Of a stretch of 64,000 nt of DNA, positions 55,520 through 64,000 are shown piece after piece. This stretch comes from Comamonadaceae bacterium ALPHA2B. Lineage in GTDB: Bacteria > Pseudomonadota > Gammaproteobacteria > Burkholderiales > Burkholderiaceae_C. A program made the translations under genes and the position numbers. Under the pieces are notes generated by a model, which searched no databases, was not told the DNA's origin, and was given only the letters and a program-made list of their open reading frames with translations. Every line of letters begins with the position of its first letter. Position 1 is the stretch's first letter. The stretch is taken from contig SCOE01000021.1 of NCBI GenBank assembly GCA_005503065.1, positions 33,323 through 97,322 of the forward strand, read 5' to 3'.

Positions 55520-58500
55520 CATTCATAGACGATCGCCGCCCTGCCCGCCTCGGCCTGCGCCATCCAGCTGGCCAGCGCCGCGTCGACCGGGAAGAAGCGC
55601 GCCGCCTCGCCCAGCTGGAGCTCGACCTGGGCGCCCGAGCGGGCCATGGCCAGGCGAACGCCGAGCCCGTGCTGCACCTCGCCGTGCTCGGTGCTTTCCC
55701 TGCGCGGCGGGAAGTCCCGCACGATGCGGGCGATGTCCGGCAGCTTGCCGTTGACGGCCACGCGCAGGAACTTGCCGAAGCGGCAGCGCGCTGCCGCGAG
55801 GTCCCACACCTGCTGCACGTTGAAGCGCGCCTCGAAACCGCCGCGGCCGGGCTGCAGCCGGCCGCTGACGATGACCAGCTCGTCTTCCTTGAGCTGGTTG
55901 CGTGCGGCGTCGAACACGGCCTCGTCGGCGACGGCCTCGATCGTGTCGGTCTTGTCGTCGAGCACGAAGATGGCAAGGCGCCCGCGGTTGCCGTTGATGA
56001 CGCGCAGACCGCTGACGATGCCGGCGATGACCTGCGGCTCGCGGCTGTCGAGCAACTCGTCGATCTGCCGGCGCGCGAACTGGCGCACCTCGCGCGCCAC
56101 CTCGTCGAAGAGGTGGCCCGAAAGGTAGAAGCCGATGGCCGTCTTCTCCAGCGTCAGGCGCTCCTTCACGCCCCAGGGCGTGGTCTCGACAAGGTCGGGC
56201 TCCTGCGTGCTCGATCCGTGCACGTCGTCGCCCAGGTCGAACAGGCCCCCCTGGTTCGCATTGGCCTCCTGCGCGGCGGCGTACTCGAAGGCGCGGTCCA
56301 GCGAGGCGACGAGAGCCGCGCGGTTGGGCTGCAGCGCGTCGAAGGCGCCGGCCTTGATGAGGGCCTCCACCGTGCGCTTGTTGATGCGCTGGCGGTCCAC
56401 CCGCGCGCAGAAGTCGTACAGGCTCTTGAACGCCCCGCCCTCCTCGCGCGCCTTGACGATCGCCTCGATCGCCAGCTGGCCGGTGCCCTTGACGGCGCCC
56501 AGGCCGTAGCGGATCACCTTGTCGCTCACCGGCTCGAAACGGTAGAAGCCGCGGTTCACATCCGGCGGCTCGAAGCTCATGCCGAAGTTCTTGGTCGCGT
56601 CCTCGAACAGCACCTTCAGCTTGTCGGTGTTGTCCATTTCCACCGTCATGTTGGCGCAGTAGAACTCGGCCGTGTAGTGCACCTTCAGCCAGCCCGTGTG
56701 GTAGGCCAGCAGCGAGTAGGCGGCGGCATGCGACTTGTTGAAGCCGTAGCCCGCGAACTTCTCCATCAGGTCGAAGATCTCGTCGGCCTTCTCCTGCGGG
56801 ATGCCGTGCGTGGCCAGGGCACCGGCGCGGAACTTCTCGCGGTGCTCGGCCATTTCCTCGGCCTTCTTCTTGCCCATGGCGCGGCGCAGCAGGTCGGCGC
56901 CGCCCAGGCTGTAGCCGCCCAGGATCTGCGCGGTCTGCATCACCTGCTCCTGGTAGACCATGATCCCGTAGGTCTCGCTGAGCATCTCCGCCACCGCCGG
57001 GTGCGGGTACTCGACCTCCTCGCGCCCGTGCTTGCGCGCCACGAAGCTGGGAATCAGGTCCATCGGCCCCGGGCGGTACAGCGCGTTCAGCGCGATCAGG
57101 TCTTCCAGGCGCGTGGGGCGCGCGTCCTTGAGCATGCCCTGCATGCCGCGCGATTCGAACTGGAACACGGCCTCGGTCTTGCCGTCGGAGAAGAGCTTGT
57201 AGGTGGCCCGGTCGTCCAGCGGGATGTTCTCGTACGCGAAGCCCTCCTGCCCCTTGTGCCGCTTGACGATGAACTCGCGCGCGATCTCCAGGATGGTGAG
57301 CGTGGCCAGCCCCAGGAAGTCGAACTTCACCAGGCCGATGGCCTCCACGTCGTCCTTGTCGTACTGGCTCACGGCCGAGTCGCTGCCCGGCTGCTGGTAG
57401 AGCGGGCAGAAGTCGGTGAGCTTGCCCGGCGCGATCAGCACGCCGCCGGCGTGCATGCCGATGTTGCGCGTCATGCCCTCGAGCTTCTGCGCCATCTCGA
57501 CCAGCGACTTGACCTCTTCCTCGCGCTCGATGCGCTCGGCCAGCTGCGGCTCGGCGGCGATCGCGTACTTCTCCTTGTCGTCGTCCGAGAGGTTCGCGGG
57601 CGGGTACTGCAGCGTGACGGGCTTGCCCGGCTTGTTCGGGATCAGCTTGCTGATGCCGTCGCAGAAGCCGTAGCTCATGTCCATCACGCGGCCCACGTCG
57701 CGGATCGCGGCGCGCGCGGCCATGGTGCCGAAGGTGGCGATCTGGCTCACCGCGTTGCGGCCGTACTTGTCCTTGACATAGTCGATGACCCGGTCGCGGT
57801 TGCCCTGGCAGAAGTCGATGTCGAAGTCTGGCATCGACACCCGCTCCGGGTTCAGGAAGCGCTCGAAGAGCAGGTTGTATTCGAGCGGGTCGAGGTCGGT
57901 GATCTTCAGCGCGTACGCCACCAGCGAGCCGGCGCCCGAGCCCCGGCCCGGCCCCACCGGGCAGCCGTTGTTCTTGGCCCAGTTGATGAAGTCGCCCACG
58001 ATCAGGAAGTAGCCGGGGAAGCCCATCTTCAGGATCGTGCCGATCTCGAACTCCAGCCGCTCGACGTAGCGCGGGCGCTGCGCGTCGCGCTTGGCGGGGT
58101 CGGGGTACAGGTGCGCGAGCCGTTCCTCCAGGCCCTCGAAGGAAAGCACCCGGAAGTACTTCTCGATCGGCATCGGCACGCCGTCTTCCAGCGGCGTCGG
58201 GAAGTTGGGCAGCTGCGGCTTGCCCAGCACCAGCGTGAGGCTGCAGCGCTTGGCGATCTCGACCGTGTTGGCGATGGCACTGGGCACGTCGGCGAAGAGC
58301 GCTTCCATCTCGGCGGCCGACTTGAAGTACTGCTCGCGGGTGAACTTGCGCACGCGGCGCTGGTTGCCCAGGATCTCGCCCTCGGAGATGCACACGCGCG
58401 CCTCGTGCGCCTCGAACTCGTCGGGCTGCAGGAACTGCACCGGGTGCGTCGCCACCACCGGCAGGTTGAGCCGCGCGGCCAGCTGCACCGCGGCCACCAC

Positions 58501-59037
58501 GTGCGCCTCGTCGTCGGCACGGCCGGCGCGCTGCAGCTCGATGTAGAAGCGGTGCGTGAACAGGCCCGCGAGCTGCAGCGCGATCTCGCGCGCGCGCTCG
58601 GCGTTGCCGGCCATGAGCGGTGCGCCCAGCGGGCCGGCCTGCGCGCCGGCCAGGCAGATCAGCCCGCCGTTGAGCTCCTGCAGCCAGGCCCATTTGGCAA
58701 CGGCCTGCGTCTGGCCGCGGCCCACGTTCTGCGTCCAGGCGCGCGCCAGGATCTCGCACAGGTTGAGGTAGCCCTCGAAGCTCTGGACCAGCAGCACGAT
58801 GCGGCTGGGCGCGGCGTCAGCGTCCAGCCCCTCGATCACCACTTCGCAGCCCAGCACCGGCTTGACGCCCTTGCCGCGCGCCTGCTTGTAGAACTTGACG
58901 CCGCCGAAGAGGTTGTTCAGGTCGGTGATCGCCAGCGCGGGCTGGCCGTCCTTCGCCGCAGCCTTGACGACTTCGTCGATGCGGGTCGTGCCGTCGACGA
59001 CGGAGAACTCGGTGTGCAGGCGCAGGTGAACGAACAT
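55519..59037 (-). CDS. dnaE: DNA polymerase III alpha subunit
   Basis: The 1172-residue replicative polymerase. The PHP domain starts [20 protein letters not shown]. The catalytic Asp pair is in [20 protein letters not shown] (near residue 405). [38 protein letters not shown] precedes the helix-hairpin-helix region, and an OB-fold ([20 protein letters not shown]) lies near residue 1000. Length and order fit the DnaE1 class. TACAAT stands six bases before the ATG with no SD, so a leaderless start is likely. The gene is convergent with the quinone reductase. Confidence 0.98.
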   Translation of the reverse strand: MFVHLRLHTEFSVVDGTTRIDEVVKAAAKDGQPALAITDLNNLFGGVKFYKQARGKGVKPVLGCEVVIEGLDADAAPSRIVLLVQSFEGYLNLCEILARAWTQNVGRGQTQAVAKWAWLQELNGGLICLAGAQAGPLGAPLMAGNAERAREIALQLAGLFTHRFYIELQRAGRADDEAHVVAAVQLAARLNLPVVATHPVQFLQPDEFEAHEARVCISEGEILGNQRRVRKFTREQYFKSAAEMEALFADVPSAIANTVEIAKRCSLTLVLGKPQLPNFPTPLEDGVPMPIEKYFRVLSFEGLEERLAHLYPDPAKRDAQRPRYVERLEFEIGTILKMGFPGYFLIVGDFINWAKNNGCPVGPGRGSGAGSLVAYALKITDLDPLEYNLLFERFLNPERVSMPDFDIDFCQGNRDRVIDYVKDKYGRNAVSQIATFGTMAARAAIRDVGRVMDMSYGFCDGISKLIPNKPGKPVTLQYPPANLSDDDKEKYAIAAEPQLAERIEREEEVKSLVEMAQKLEGMTRNIGMHAGGVLIAPGKLTDFCPLYQQPGSDSAVSQYDKDDVEAIGLVKFDFLGLATLTILEIAREFIVKRHKGQEGFAYENIPLDDRATYKLFSDGKTEAVFQFESRGMQGMLKDARPTRLEDLIALNALYRPGPMDLIPSFVARKHGREEVEYPHPAVAEMLSETYGIMVYQEQVMQTAQILGGYSLGGADLLRRAMGKKKAEEMAEHREKFRAGALATHGIPQEKADEIFDLMEKFAGYGFNKSHAAAYSLLAYHTGWLKVHYTAEFYCANMTVEMDNTDKLKVLFEDATKNFGMSFEPPDVNRGFYRFEPVSDKVIRYGLGAVKGTGQLAIEAIVKAREEGGAFKSLYDFCARVDRQRINKRTVEALIKAGAFDALQPNRAALVASLDRAFEYAAAQEANANQGGLFDLGDDVHGSSTQEPDLVETTPWGVKERLTLEKTAIGFYLSGHLFDEVAREVRQFARRQIDELLDSREPQVIAGIVSGLRVINGNRGRLAIFVLDDKTDTIEAVADEAVFDAARNQLKEDELVIVSGRLQPGRGGFEARFNVQQVWDLAAARCRFGKFLRVAVNGKLPDIARIVRDFPPRRESTEHGEVQHGLGVRLAMARSGAQVELQLGEAARFFPVDAALASWMAQAEAGRAAIVYE

Positions 59038-59111
59038 CGGTGCATTGTAAAAAGCCGCCCCCGCCCTTCTCGTCGCCAAGGACGCGAACGGGCGCTTTTT
59101 ACAATCGCCGG
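59038..59111. promoter_or_regulatory. Divergent dnaE/trhO start region with two TACAAT boxes
   Basis: Two mirror-like promoters can be read. On the minus strand CTTTTTACAAT (box 59044-59049) is followed by six bases and the dnaE ATG. On the plus strand GCTTTTTACAAT (box 59100-59105) is followed by six bases and the trhO GTG. Neither gene has an SD. This is the layout expected of leaderless transcripts. Confidence 0.6.
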
Positions 59112-59897
59112 GTGTCCGACGTCCTCAACATCTCCGCCTACCTCTTCGTCCCCATCCACGACCGCGAGACGCTGCGGCCGCGGCTGCTCGAATCGGCGCG
59201 CGCGCGCCAGCTGATGGGCACCGTGCTGCTGGCGGAGGAAGGCATCAACCTCTTCCTGGCAGGGGCCGCCGCCGACGTGCGCGGCTTCCTCGACGAGTTG
59301 CGGGCCGACCCGCGTTTCGCGCCGCTGGAGGCCAAGGAGAGCTGGTCGGCGCAGCAGCCCTTCCGGCGCCTGCTGGTCAAGCTCAAGCGCGAGATCATCC
59401 GCATGGACCACCCGGCCATCCAGCCGGCTGCCGGCCGCGCGCCGGGCGTGGATGCGCGCACGCTCAAGCGCTGGCTGGACCAGGGGCACGACGACGCCGG
59501 CAAGGAGGTCGTGCTGCTCGACACGCGCAACGCCTTCGAGGTCGACTACGGCACCTTCGAGAACGCGATCGACTGGCGCATCACGAAGTTCACGGAGTTT
59601 CCGCACGCGGTGATCGAGCACCGCGCCGAGCTCGAAGACAAGACGGTCGTGAGCTTCTGCACCGGCGGCATCCGCTGCGAGAAAGCCGCGATCTACATGC
59701 ACGAGGCCGGGCTGCCGAACGTGCTGCAGCTCGACGGCGGCATCCTCAAGTACTTCGAGGAAGTCGGCGGCGCGCACTACCGCGGCGATTGCTTCGTGTT
59801 CGATGGCCGCGAGGCGCTCGCGCCCGACCTGAGCGCGCGAGCGCAGCACGCCAGCGCGCGGCGCGGCGAAGACCCCGACATTGCTATCAAAAAGTGA
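59112..59897 (+). CDS. trhO: tRNA uridine-34 hydroxylase, rhodanese type
   Basis: A 261-residue YceA/TrhO-family protein that makes 5-hydroxyuridine at the tRNA wobble position with O2. An N-terminal acylphosphatase-like domain ([32 protein letters not shown]) is followed by a rhodanese domain with the active Cys in [18 protein letters not shown]. The GTG start matches the family N-terminus and lies six bases after TACAAT. The last five codons (IAIKK and stop) lie in a 56-bp repeat, so the C-terminal tail is repeat-derived. Confidence 0.93.
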   Translation: MSDVLNISAYLFVPIHDRETLRPRLLESARARQLMGTVLLAEEGINLFLAGAAADVRGFLDELRADPRFAPLEAKESWSAQQPFRRLLVKLKREIIRMDHPAIQPAAGRAPGVDARTLKRWLDQGHDDAGKEVVLLDTRNAFEVDYGTFENAIDWRITKFTEFPHAVIEHRAELEDKTVVSFCTGGIRCEKAAIYMHEAGLPNVLQLDGGILKYFEEVGGAHYRGDCFVFDGREALAPDLSARAQHASARRGEDPDIAIKK

Positions 59898-59936
59898 GCT
59901 GCTCGCGCCCGCTGGACGGGCGCTGCAGGCACTTTT
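59881..59936. repeat. 56-bp stem-loop repeat, copy 8, at trhO stop
   Basis: It reads TTGCTAT-N9-AGC-N7-GCCC-N7-GGGCGCTGC-AGGC-N2-TTTT, the best match to the family pattern. The GCGCCC-loop-GGGCGC stem followed by TTTT resembles an intrinsic terminator. It overlaps the trhO end and lies before the converging pirin gene. Confidence 0.75.
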
Positions 59937-59958
59937 GGCTTGAATCCTTGCCTGAGTA

Positions 59959-60876
59959 TCAGGCCGGCGTGCTGCCAGTGTCCGGCGTCGGAGACTGCAC
60001 CTGGAAGGGGTGGCCCGGCAGCGGGATGAACTCGGTCTCGCCAGGCACGTGGCCCATGCGCTGCGCGGCCCAGTCCTCGCCCGCCTGCAGGATGCGCTCG
60101 CGGCGGCTGGAGACGAAGTTCCAGGTGATGTAGCGCGGGCCGTCGAGCGGCTCGCCGCCGACCACGACCAGGCGCACGGCCTGCGCGGCGGTCAGCACCA
60201 CCGCCTGGCCGGCGGGCAGCGCTGCCATGGTGTGCGCGGGCACGGCCTCGCCGTCGAGCTGCACGTCGCCATCCACGGCGTAGATCGCGAGTTCGGGCGC
60301 CAGCGCGGGCAGCTCGAAGCGGCCGCCGGCGGGCAGTTCGATGTCCAGGTACAGCGTCTGCATGACGGTGGGCACCGGCGAACGCGCACCGAAGGCCTCG
60401 CCCACCAGCACGCGCACGGGCACGCCCTGCACCGTCAGCGCGGGAATGTCGGCCGCCGCGGTGTGCGAGAAGCTGGGCTCGTCCTCCTCGTGCGCCTGCG
60501 GCAGCGCGCACCACAGCTGCAGGCCGTGGTTGACGTAGGTCTCGGTCTTGAGCGGCTCGGGCTTGCGCTCCGAATGCACGATGCCGCGGCCGGCCGTCAT
60601 CCAGTTGACGGCGCCGGGCCGTATCTCCTGCACGGTGCCCAGGCTGTCGCGATGCATCATCGCGCCCTCGAACAGGTAGGTCACGGTGGCCAGGCCGATG
60701 TGCGGATGTGGCCGCACATCGTGCTGGTCACCCGGCTTCTCGGTGGCCGGGCCGAAATGGTCGAAGAACACGAAGGGCCCCACGGCCCGCTTCTGCGCCG
60801 CCGGCAACAGCCGGCGCACATGGAAGCCGCCTCCCAGGTCCTTGTCGTGCGGCTTGAGCAGCAGGGTGTCGGTCAT
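59959..60876 (-). CDS. Pirin-family protein (first of two)
   Basis: A 305-residue two-cupin pirin. The N-terminal metal site is read in DVRPHPHIGLATVTYLFEG (His pair), MMHRDSLG and NWMTAGRGIVHSE. A C-terminal pirin domain with KTETYVNHGLQLWCALP between follows. Pirins bind iron and act as redox sensors or quercetinases. It is the downstream end of a minus-strand group with a flavodoxin (36 bases), DoxX and a second pirin, suggesting a shared stress response. Confidence 0.92.
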   Translation of the reverse strand: MTDTLLLKPHDKDLGGGFHVRRLLPAAQKRAVGPFVFFDHFGPATEKPGDQHDVRPHPHIGLATVTYLFEGAMMHRDSLGTVQEIRPGAVNWMTAGRGIVHSERKPEPLKTETYVNHGLQLWCALPQAHEEDEPSFSHTAAADIPALTVQGVPVRVLVGEAFGARSPVPTVMQTLYLDIELPAGGRFELPALAPELAIYAVDGDVQLDGEAVPAHTMAALPAGQAVVLTAAQAVRLVVVGGEPLDGPRYITWNFVSSRRERILQAGEDWAAQRMGHVPGETEFIPLPGHPFQVQSPTPDTGSTPA

Positions 60877-60912
60877 GGGCGGGGTCTCCTTCGTGCGGGG
60901 TGCGAACGTCGA

Positions 60913-61467
60913 TCAGCCGCGCAGCTTAGCGGCAATGGCCGTCACCCGCTTGCCGTACTGGACGGCGGTGTCTAGGTCGCCCTGCGGCACTTCGGCCACG
61001 CTGGCGTCGGACGGCGATTGCACGAGCAGGCCGACCGAGCCGCCGAGGTTGTTCACGTCGTTGCGCGTGGCTGCCTTGGTGTTGGCCGGCGGCAGGCCCA
61101 GGCTCACCCAGACGCCGCCATGCTGCGAGGCCAGCGTGTTCAGGTACTGCAGGGTGACCTGCTTGTCGCCGTTCAGGCTGGCGCTGTTGGTGAAGCCGCC
61201 GAAGACCTTGTCCTGCCAGCCGCGGGTGAACCACACCTTGGACGACGCATCGGCGAACTTCTTGAACTGCCAGCTCGCGCCGCCCATGTAGGTCGGGCTG
61301 CCGAAGATGATGGCGTCGGCCGCGGCCAGCAATTCCCAGCCGCCTTCGGGCAGGTTGCCGTCGGCATCGATGGCGAGCAGTTGCGCTTCGGCGCCCTCGG
61401 CGACGGCCTGCGCCACGCGCTGGGTGTGGCCGTAGCCGGAATGGAAGACAACAACGGTGTTGGTCAT
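60913..61467 (-). CDS. Flavodoxin-family (WrbA-like) NAD(P)H oxidoreductase
   Basis: A 184-residue flavodoxin-fold protein. VVVFHSGYGHTQRVAQAVAE is the FMN phosphate loop and AADAIIFGSPTYMGGASWQF the isoalloxazine-binding stretch typical of WrbA and related quinone reductases. LGLPPANTKAATRNDVNNLGG follows. I chose the ATG at 61467 because the upstream in-frame residues are Ser/Pro-rich and overlap the DoxX spacer. AAAGAACCT precedes it. It lies between DoxX and a pirin in the same direction. Confidence 0.88.
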   Translation of the reverse strand: MTNTVVVFHSGYGHTQRVAQAVAEGAEAQLLAIDADGNLPEGGWELLAAADAIIFGSPTYMGGASWQFKKFADASSKVWFTRGWQDKVFGGFTNSASLNGDKQVTLQYLNTLASQHGGVWVSLGLPPANTKAATRNDVNNLGGSVGLLVQSPSDASVAEVPQGDLDTAVQYGKRVTAIAAKLRG

Positions 61468-61507
61468 AGGTTCTTTCGTTGAGGTTGGGGGGAAATGAGG
61501 TGAAGGC

Positions 61508-61930
61508 TCAGCGCTTGTCGATGCTGAAGCGGCCCGGGCCGAAGGCGAAGAAGGCGAGGAGGCCACCGGCGATCGCGAGGTTCTTGTAGAAGTTGATCTG
61601 CTGCGCCATCAGCATTTCCGGCGGCGCGTTCCAGTAGGCGTGGCCCAGGAACGCGGTGGCCACCGTGAAGACGGCCAGGATGATGGCCATCAGCCGGGTC
61701 TTGAAGCCCACCAGGAACAGCAGGGCCACCAGCAGTTCGCACACGATGGCCACCACCACCGCGACCTCCGGCAGCGGCACGCCGATCTTGGTGAAGTAGC
61801 CCGCCGTGCCGGCAAAGCCCATCAGCTTGTTCCATCCCGCCGGGACGAAGAGCAGCGCGATCAGGATGCGGCCGATGAGCGCGGCGCCGTCCTGCGTGGG
61901 GGTGGTGGTCGAGGTGTTGGTGATGGCCAT
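61508..61930 (-). CDS. DoxX-family membrane protein
   Basis: A 140-residue inner-membrane protein with four hydrophobic segments. ALIGRILIALLFVPAGWNKL is the DoxX family start, and FKTRLMAIILAVFTVATAFL and NLAIAGGLLAFFAFGPGRFS follow. Relatives take part in redox or thiol stress responses and are often encoded beside pirins and flavodoxins. It lies 40 bases upstream of the flavodoxin gene. AGGAGTCTTCC precedes the ATG. Confidence 0.9.
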   Translation of the reverse strand: MAITNTSTTTPTQDGAALIGRILIALLFVPAGWNKLMGFAGTAGYFTKIGVPLPEVAVVVAIVCELLVALLFLVGFKTRLMAIILAVFTVATAFLGHAYWNAPPEMLMAQQINFYKNLAIAGGLLAFFAFGPGRFSIDKR

Positions 61931-62034
61931 GGAAGACTCCTGTTGAAAAAGAAAAACGAGGAAGAAAGGAAAGAGAACAGTCGAACACGAAAAAGGGCCG
62001 GCACCGCATTTCGGCGGTGCCGGCCCGGCGGGAC

Positions 62035-62736
62035 TCAGGCGGCGAGGTCGAAGACCAGCACCTCGGCGTCCTTGCCGCCGGCCAGGTGCAGAGCACTCTC
62101 GTCGGCGATCAGCGCGGCATCACCGCCGCTGAGCTTCTGGCCGTTGACCTCGAGCTCGCCGCGCACCAGGTGCACGTAGCTCTTGCGCCTCGGGTCCAGT
62201 GCCAGGTCGGCCGATTCGGCGCCGTCGAGCAGGCCGGCATAGAGTTTCGCATCGGCATGCACCGTGACCGAGCCGTCGGCGCCGTCGGGCGATGCCACCA
62301 GGCGCAGCTTGCCGCGCTTGTCGGCCGCGTCGAACTTCTTCTGCTCGTAGCCGGGCGTGATGCCACGCTGGTTGGGCTCGATCCAGATCTGCAGGAAGTG
62401 CGTGGTCGAGTCCTTCTTGTGGTTGAACTCGCTGTGCATCACGCCGCGTCCGGCGCTCATGCGCTGCACCTCGCCGGGCGGGATCGATTCCACGTTGCCC
62501 ATGCTGTCCTTGTGCGCCAGCTCGCCGTCGAGCACGTAGCTGATGATCTCCATGTCCTTGTGGCCGTGGGTGCCGAAGCCGGCACCGCCCGCCACGCGGT
62601 CCTCGTTGATCACCCGCAGGTTGCCCCAACCCATGAATTTCGGGTCGTAGTAGCCGGCGAAGGAAAAGCTGTGGAAGGACTTGAGCCAGCCGTGGTCGGC
62701 GTAGCCTCTTTCCTGGGACTTGCGGACTTGCAACAT
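62035..62736 (-). CDS. Pirin-family protein (second, YhaK-like)
   Basis: A 233-residue pirin of the shorter YhaK type. FHSFSFAGYYDPKFMGWGNLRV is the family start. The metal site lies in FGTHGHKDMEIISYVLDGEL and VQRMSAGRGVMHSEFNHKK. The C-terminal cupin is shorter than in the other pirin. It is the first gene of the minus-strand redox group and is divergent from a LysR gene (160 bases apart), which probably controls it. Confidence 0.92.
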   Translation of the reverse strand: MLQVRKSQERGYADHGWLKSFHSFSFAGYYDPKFMGWGNLRVINEDRVAGGAGFGTHGHKDMEIISYVLDGELAHKDSMGNVESIPPGEVQRMSAGRGVMHSEFNHKKDSTTHFLQIWIEPNQRGITPGYEQKKFDAADKRGKLRLVASPDGADGSVTVHADAKLYAGLLDGAESADLALDPRRKSYVHLVRGELEVNGQKLSGGDAALIADESALHLAGGKDAEVLVFDLAA

Positions 62737-62856
62737 CGTTGAACTCCTTGCTTGCATCGGGGGCTGGCCTTGCCTCGCCCCTCTCGTGAGCAGCGCCGGA
62801 TGCGCCGCGATGGAATGAACTTTAGGCCGTAGTCCCGCGGGGAAAGACGTGCCGCC

Positions 62857-62883
62857 TTGAAGACATCGTTCAAATTTTTTGAA
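62857..62883. promoter_or_regulatory. Candidate LysR boxes upstream of LysR gene
   Basis: The perfect inverted repeat TTCAAA-TTT-TTTGAA (62869-62883) overlaps a second one, TTGAA-N7-TTCAA (62857-62873). Both fit the T-N11-A form of LysR sites. They lie 14-40 bases before the regulator ATG and about 120-150 bases before the divergent pirin gene, where an activator site would be expected. Confidence 0.6.
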
Positions 62884-62896
62884 TGAAAATCGGCCC

Positions 62897-63898
62897 ATGC
62901 CGACCGCACCCCGCACTCCCAGTACGCCGAGCGCCCCGCCTTCGCCGCCCAGCGCGCGCGACGTGCTCACGCCCGATGCGCTGGCGATGCTGCAGACCAT
63001 CGTGCAGGCCGGCAGCTTCGCCGGCGCCGCGCGCACGCTCGACCTCGTTCCCAGCGCGCTGAGCTACCGCGTGCGGCAGATCGAGGATGCGCTCGACGTG
63101 CTGCTCTTCGACCGCAGCGCGCGCCAGGCGCGCCTCACGCAGGCCGGGGCCGAACTGCTGCGCGAGGCCGGCCGCCTGCTCGGCGAGATCGACGCCGTGG
63201 CCAACCGCGTGCGCCGCGTGGCCACCGGCTGGGAGCCGCAGTTCACCATCGCCATCGACAGCGTCATCGCGCGCGACCCGCTGTTCGACCTGGTGGGTGC
63301 CTTCTACGCCGAGGAGCCGCCCACGCGGCTGAAGCTGCGCGACGAGACGCTGCTGGGCACCATCGAGGCGTTGACCCGCGGCGAGGCCGACCTGGCCATC
63401 GGCACCGTGCTCGACGCCGCCAGCCTGGCCTTCACCGCCACCGGCATCCGCAGCCGGCCGCTGGGCGAGATCCGCTTCGTCTACGCCGTGGCGCCGCACC
63501 ATCCGCTGGCGCGTGCCGCCGAGCCGTTGAGCGATGCGACCATCCGCACGCATCGCGGCGTGGCGGCGGCCGACTCGGCACGCCAGGGCCAGAGCATGAA
63601 CGTCAACCTGGTGGGCGGGCAGGACATCCTCGCCGTACCCACCATGCAGGCCAAGCTGCACGCGCAGCTGCATGGCCTGGGCGGCGGCTTCCTGCCCGAG
63701 CCGATGGCTCGGCCCTATGTGGAGGCCGGCCACCTCGTGGTGCGCGCCACCGAACGCGTGCCGCCGGCCGGCTCGCTGCATTGCGCCTGGCGGGTGCGCG
63801 CCGCCGGCAGCCCGGGCCTGGCGCTGCAGTGGTGGCTGCAGCGCTTCGAGCACGAAGCCACGCGCGAGGCGCTGCTGCACCGCCACCGCGGACGCTGA
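62897..63898 (+). CDS. LysR-family regulator of redox group
   Basis: A 333-residue regulator. The winged helix (ALAMLQTIVQAGSFAGAARTLDLVPSALSYRVRQIEDALDV, about residues 29-70) is followed by an effector domain (FTIAIDSVIARDPLFDLVGA). The 20-odd N-terminal residues are Pro/Ser-rich. I chose ATG 62897; an in-frame TTG 18 bases upstream would overlap the palindromic site. It is divergent from the pirin-DoxX-flavodoxin-pirin group and is its likely regulator. Confidence 0.9.
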   Translation: MPTAPRTPSTPSAPPSPPSARDVLTPDALAMLQTIVQAGSFAGAARTLDLVPSALSYRVRQIEDALDVLLFDRSARQARLTQAGAELLREAGRLLGEIDAVANRVRRVATGWEPQFTIAIDSVIARDPLFDLVGAFYAEEPPTRLKLRDETLLGTIEALTRGEADLAIGTVLDAASLAFTATGIRSRPLGEIRFVYAVAPHHPLARAAEPLSDATIRTHRGVAAADSARQGQSMNVNLVGGQDILAVPTMQAKLHAQLHGLGGGFLPEPMARPYVEAGHLVVRATERVPPAGSLHCAWRVRAAGSPGLALQWWLQRFEHEATREALLHRHRGR

Positions 63899-63973
63899 TT
63901 GCCGGGGCCCGCCGCGGGAAGCGGTAGAGTCGGCCCGGCATCCATCCCTCTCGTCGCCTCCTGCACAACAACC

Positions 63974-64000
63974 ATGACAACCCGCCGCCCTCGCACCGCT
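63974..64000 (+). CDS. Start of a gene cut by the window edge
   Basis: An ATG followed by ACAACCCGCCGCCCTCGCAC gives MTTRRPRTA, a charged start that could precede a signal peptide. Only nine codons are visible, so neither coding status nor product can be judged. Confidence 0.35.

Overview
The window is GC-rich, gene-dense bacterial DNA. Its gene content points to a betaproteobacterium of the Burkholderiales, most like Comamonadaceae such as Variovorax. The supporting evidence is a TetR-type paa regulator, a LivM-LivG fusion, cydDCABX, a glpD/glpR/glpK locus, and short palindromic intergenic repeats of a style I associate with that family. I saw no rRNA, tRNA, CRISPR array or complete insertion sequence.

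Layout. 1-6.2 kb: a ROK repressor with a sugar ABC importer (ATPase, permease, binding protein) and a PfkB sugar kinase, resembling rhizobial fructose (frc) loci. 6.3-10.3 kb (minus): aldo/keto reductase, rhomboid protease, MFS transporter and aroC, the last preceded by a coupled mini-ORF. 10.4-12.3 kb is a graveyard: a doubly frameshifted lipoprotein, then the 5' end of a two-partner-secretion exoprotein fused by deletion to the 5' part of its transporter gene, with octamer tandem repeats upstream. 12.7-17.6 kb: a five-component amide/branched-chain-type ABC importer. 17.7-24.6 kb: the phenylacetate cluster paaG-I-K-A-B-C-D-E-paaR, divergent from paaY, with a perfect palindrome between them. 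26.4-33.7 kb: a GbsR/MarR-type regulator and the cytochrome bd operon cydDCABX. The same 16-bp palindrome lies before both.

34-46 kb: nitronate monooxygenase, acyl-CoA dehydrogenase, etfA and etfB, an MscS-type channel, a deacetylase-family hydrolase, a MoxR/DUF58/transglutaminase operon, a lytic transglycosylase and an HD hydrolase. 47-52 kb: the glycerol locus glpD versus glpR-glpK, with a palindromic repeat embedded in frame in glpK. 52-55.5 kb: two poorly known genes, a 167-bp MITE-like element, and a LysR/quinone-reductase pair. 55.5-64 kb: dnaE and trhO (divergent), then a redox-stress group (two pirins, a flavodoxin, DoxX) facing a LysR regulator. A new gene begins at the right edge.

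Three themes recur. (1) A 56-bp stem-loop repeat occurs at least eight times. In four cases it lies inside or at the end of a reading frame. (2) Many genes have a -10-like hexamer exactly six bases before the start codon, suggesting leaderless mRNAs. (3) Operators can be read directly next to several local regulators. The best candidate for a new regulatory circuit is the GbsR-type regulator with TTCAG-(A/T)AATT(A/C)-CTGAA sites at its own gene and at cydD. All calls come from reading the sequence; no database search was run.
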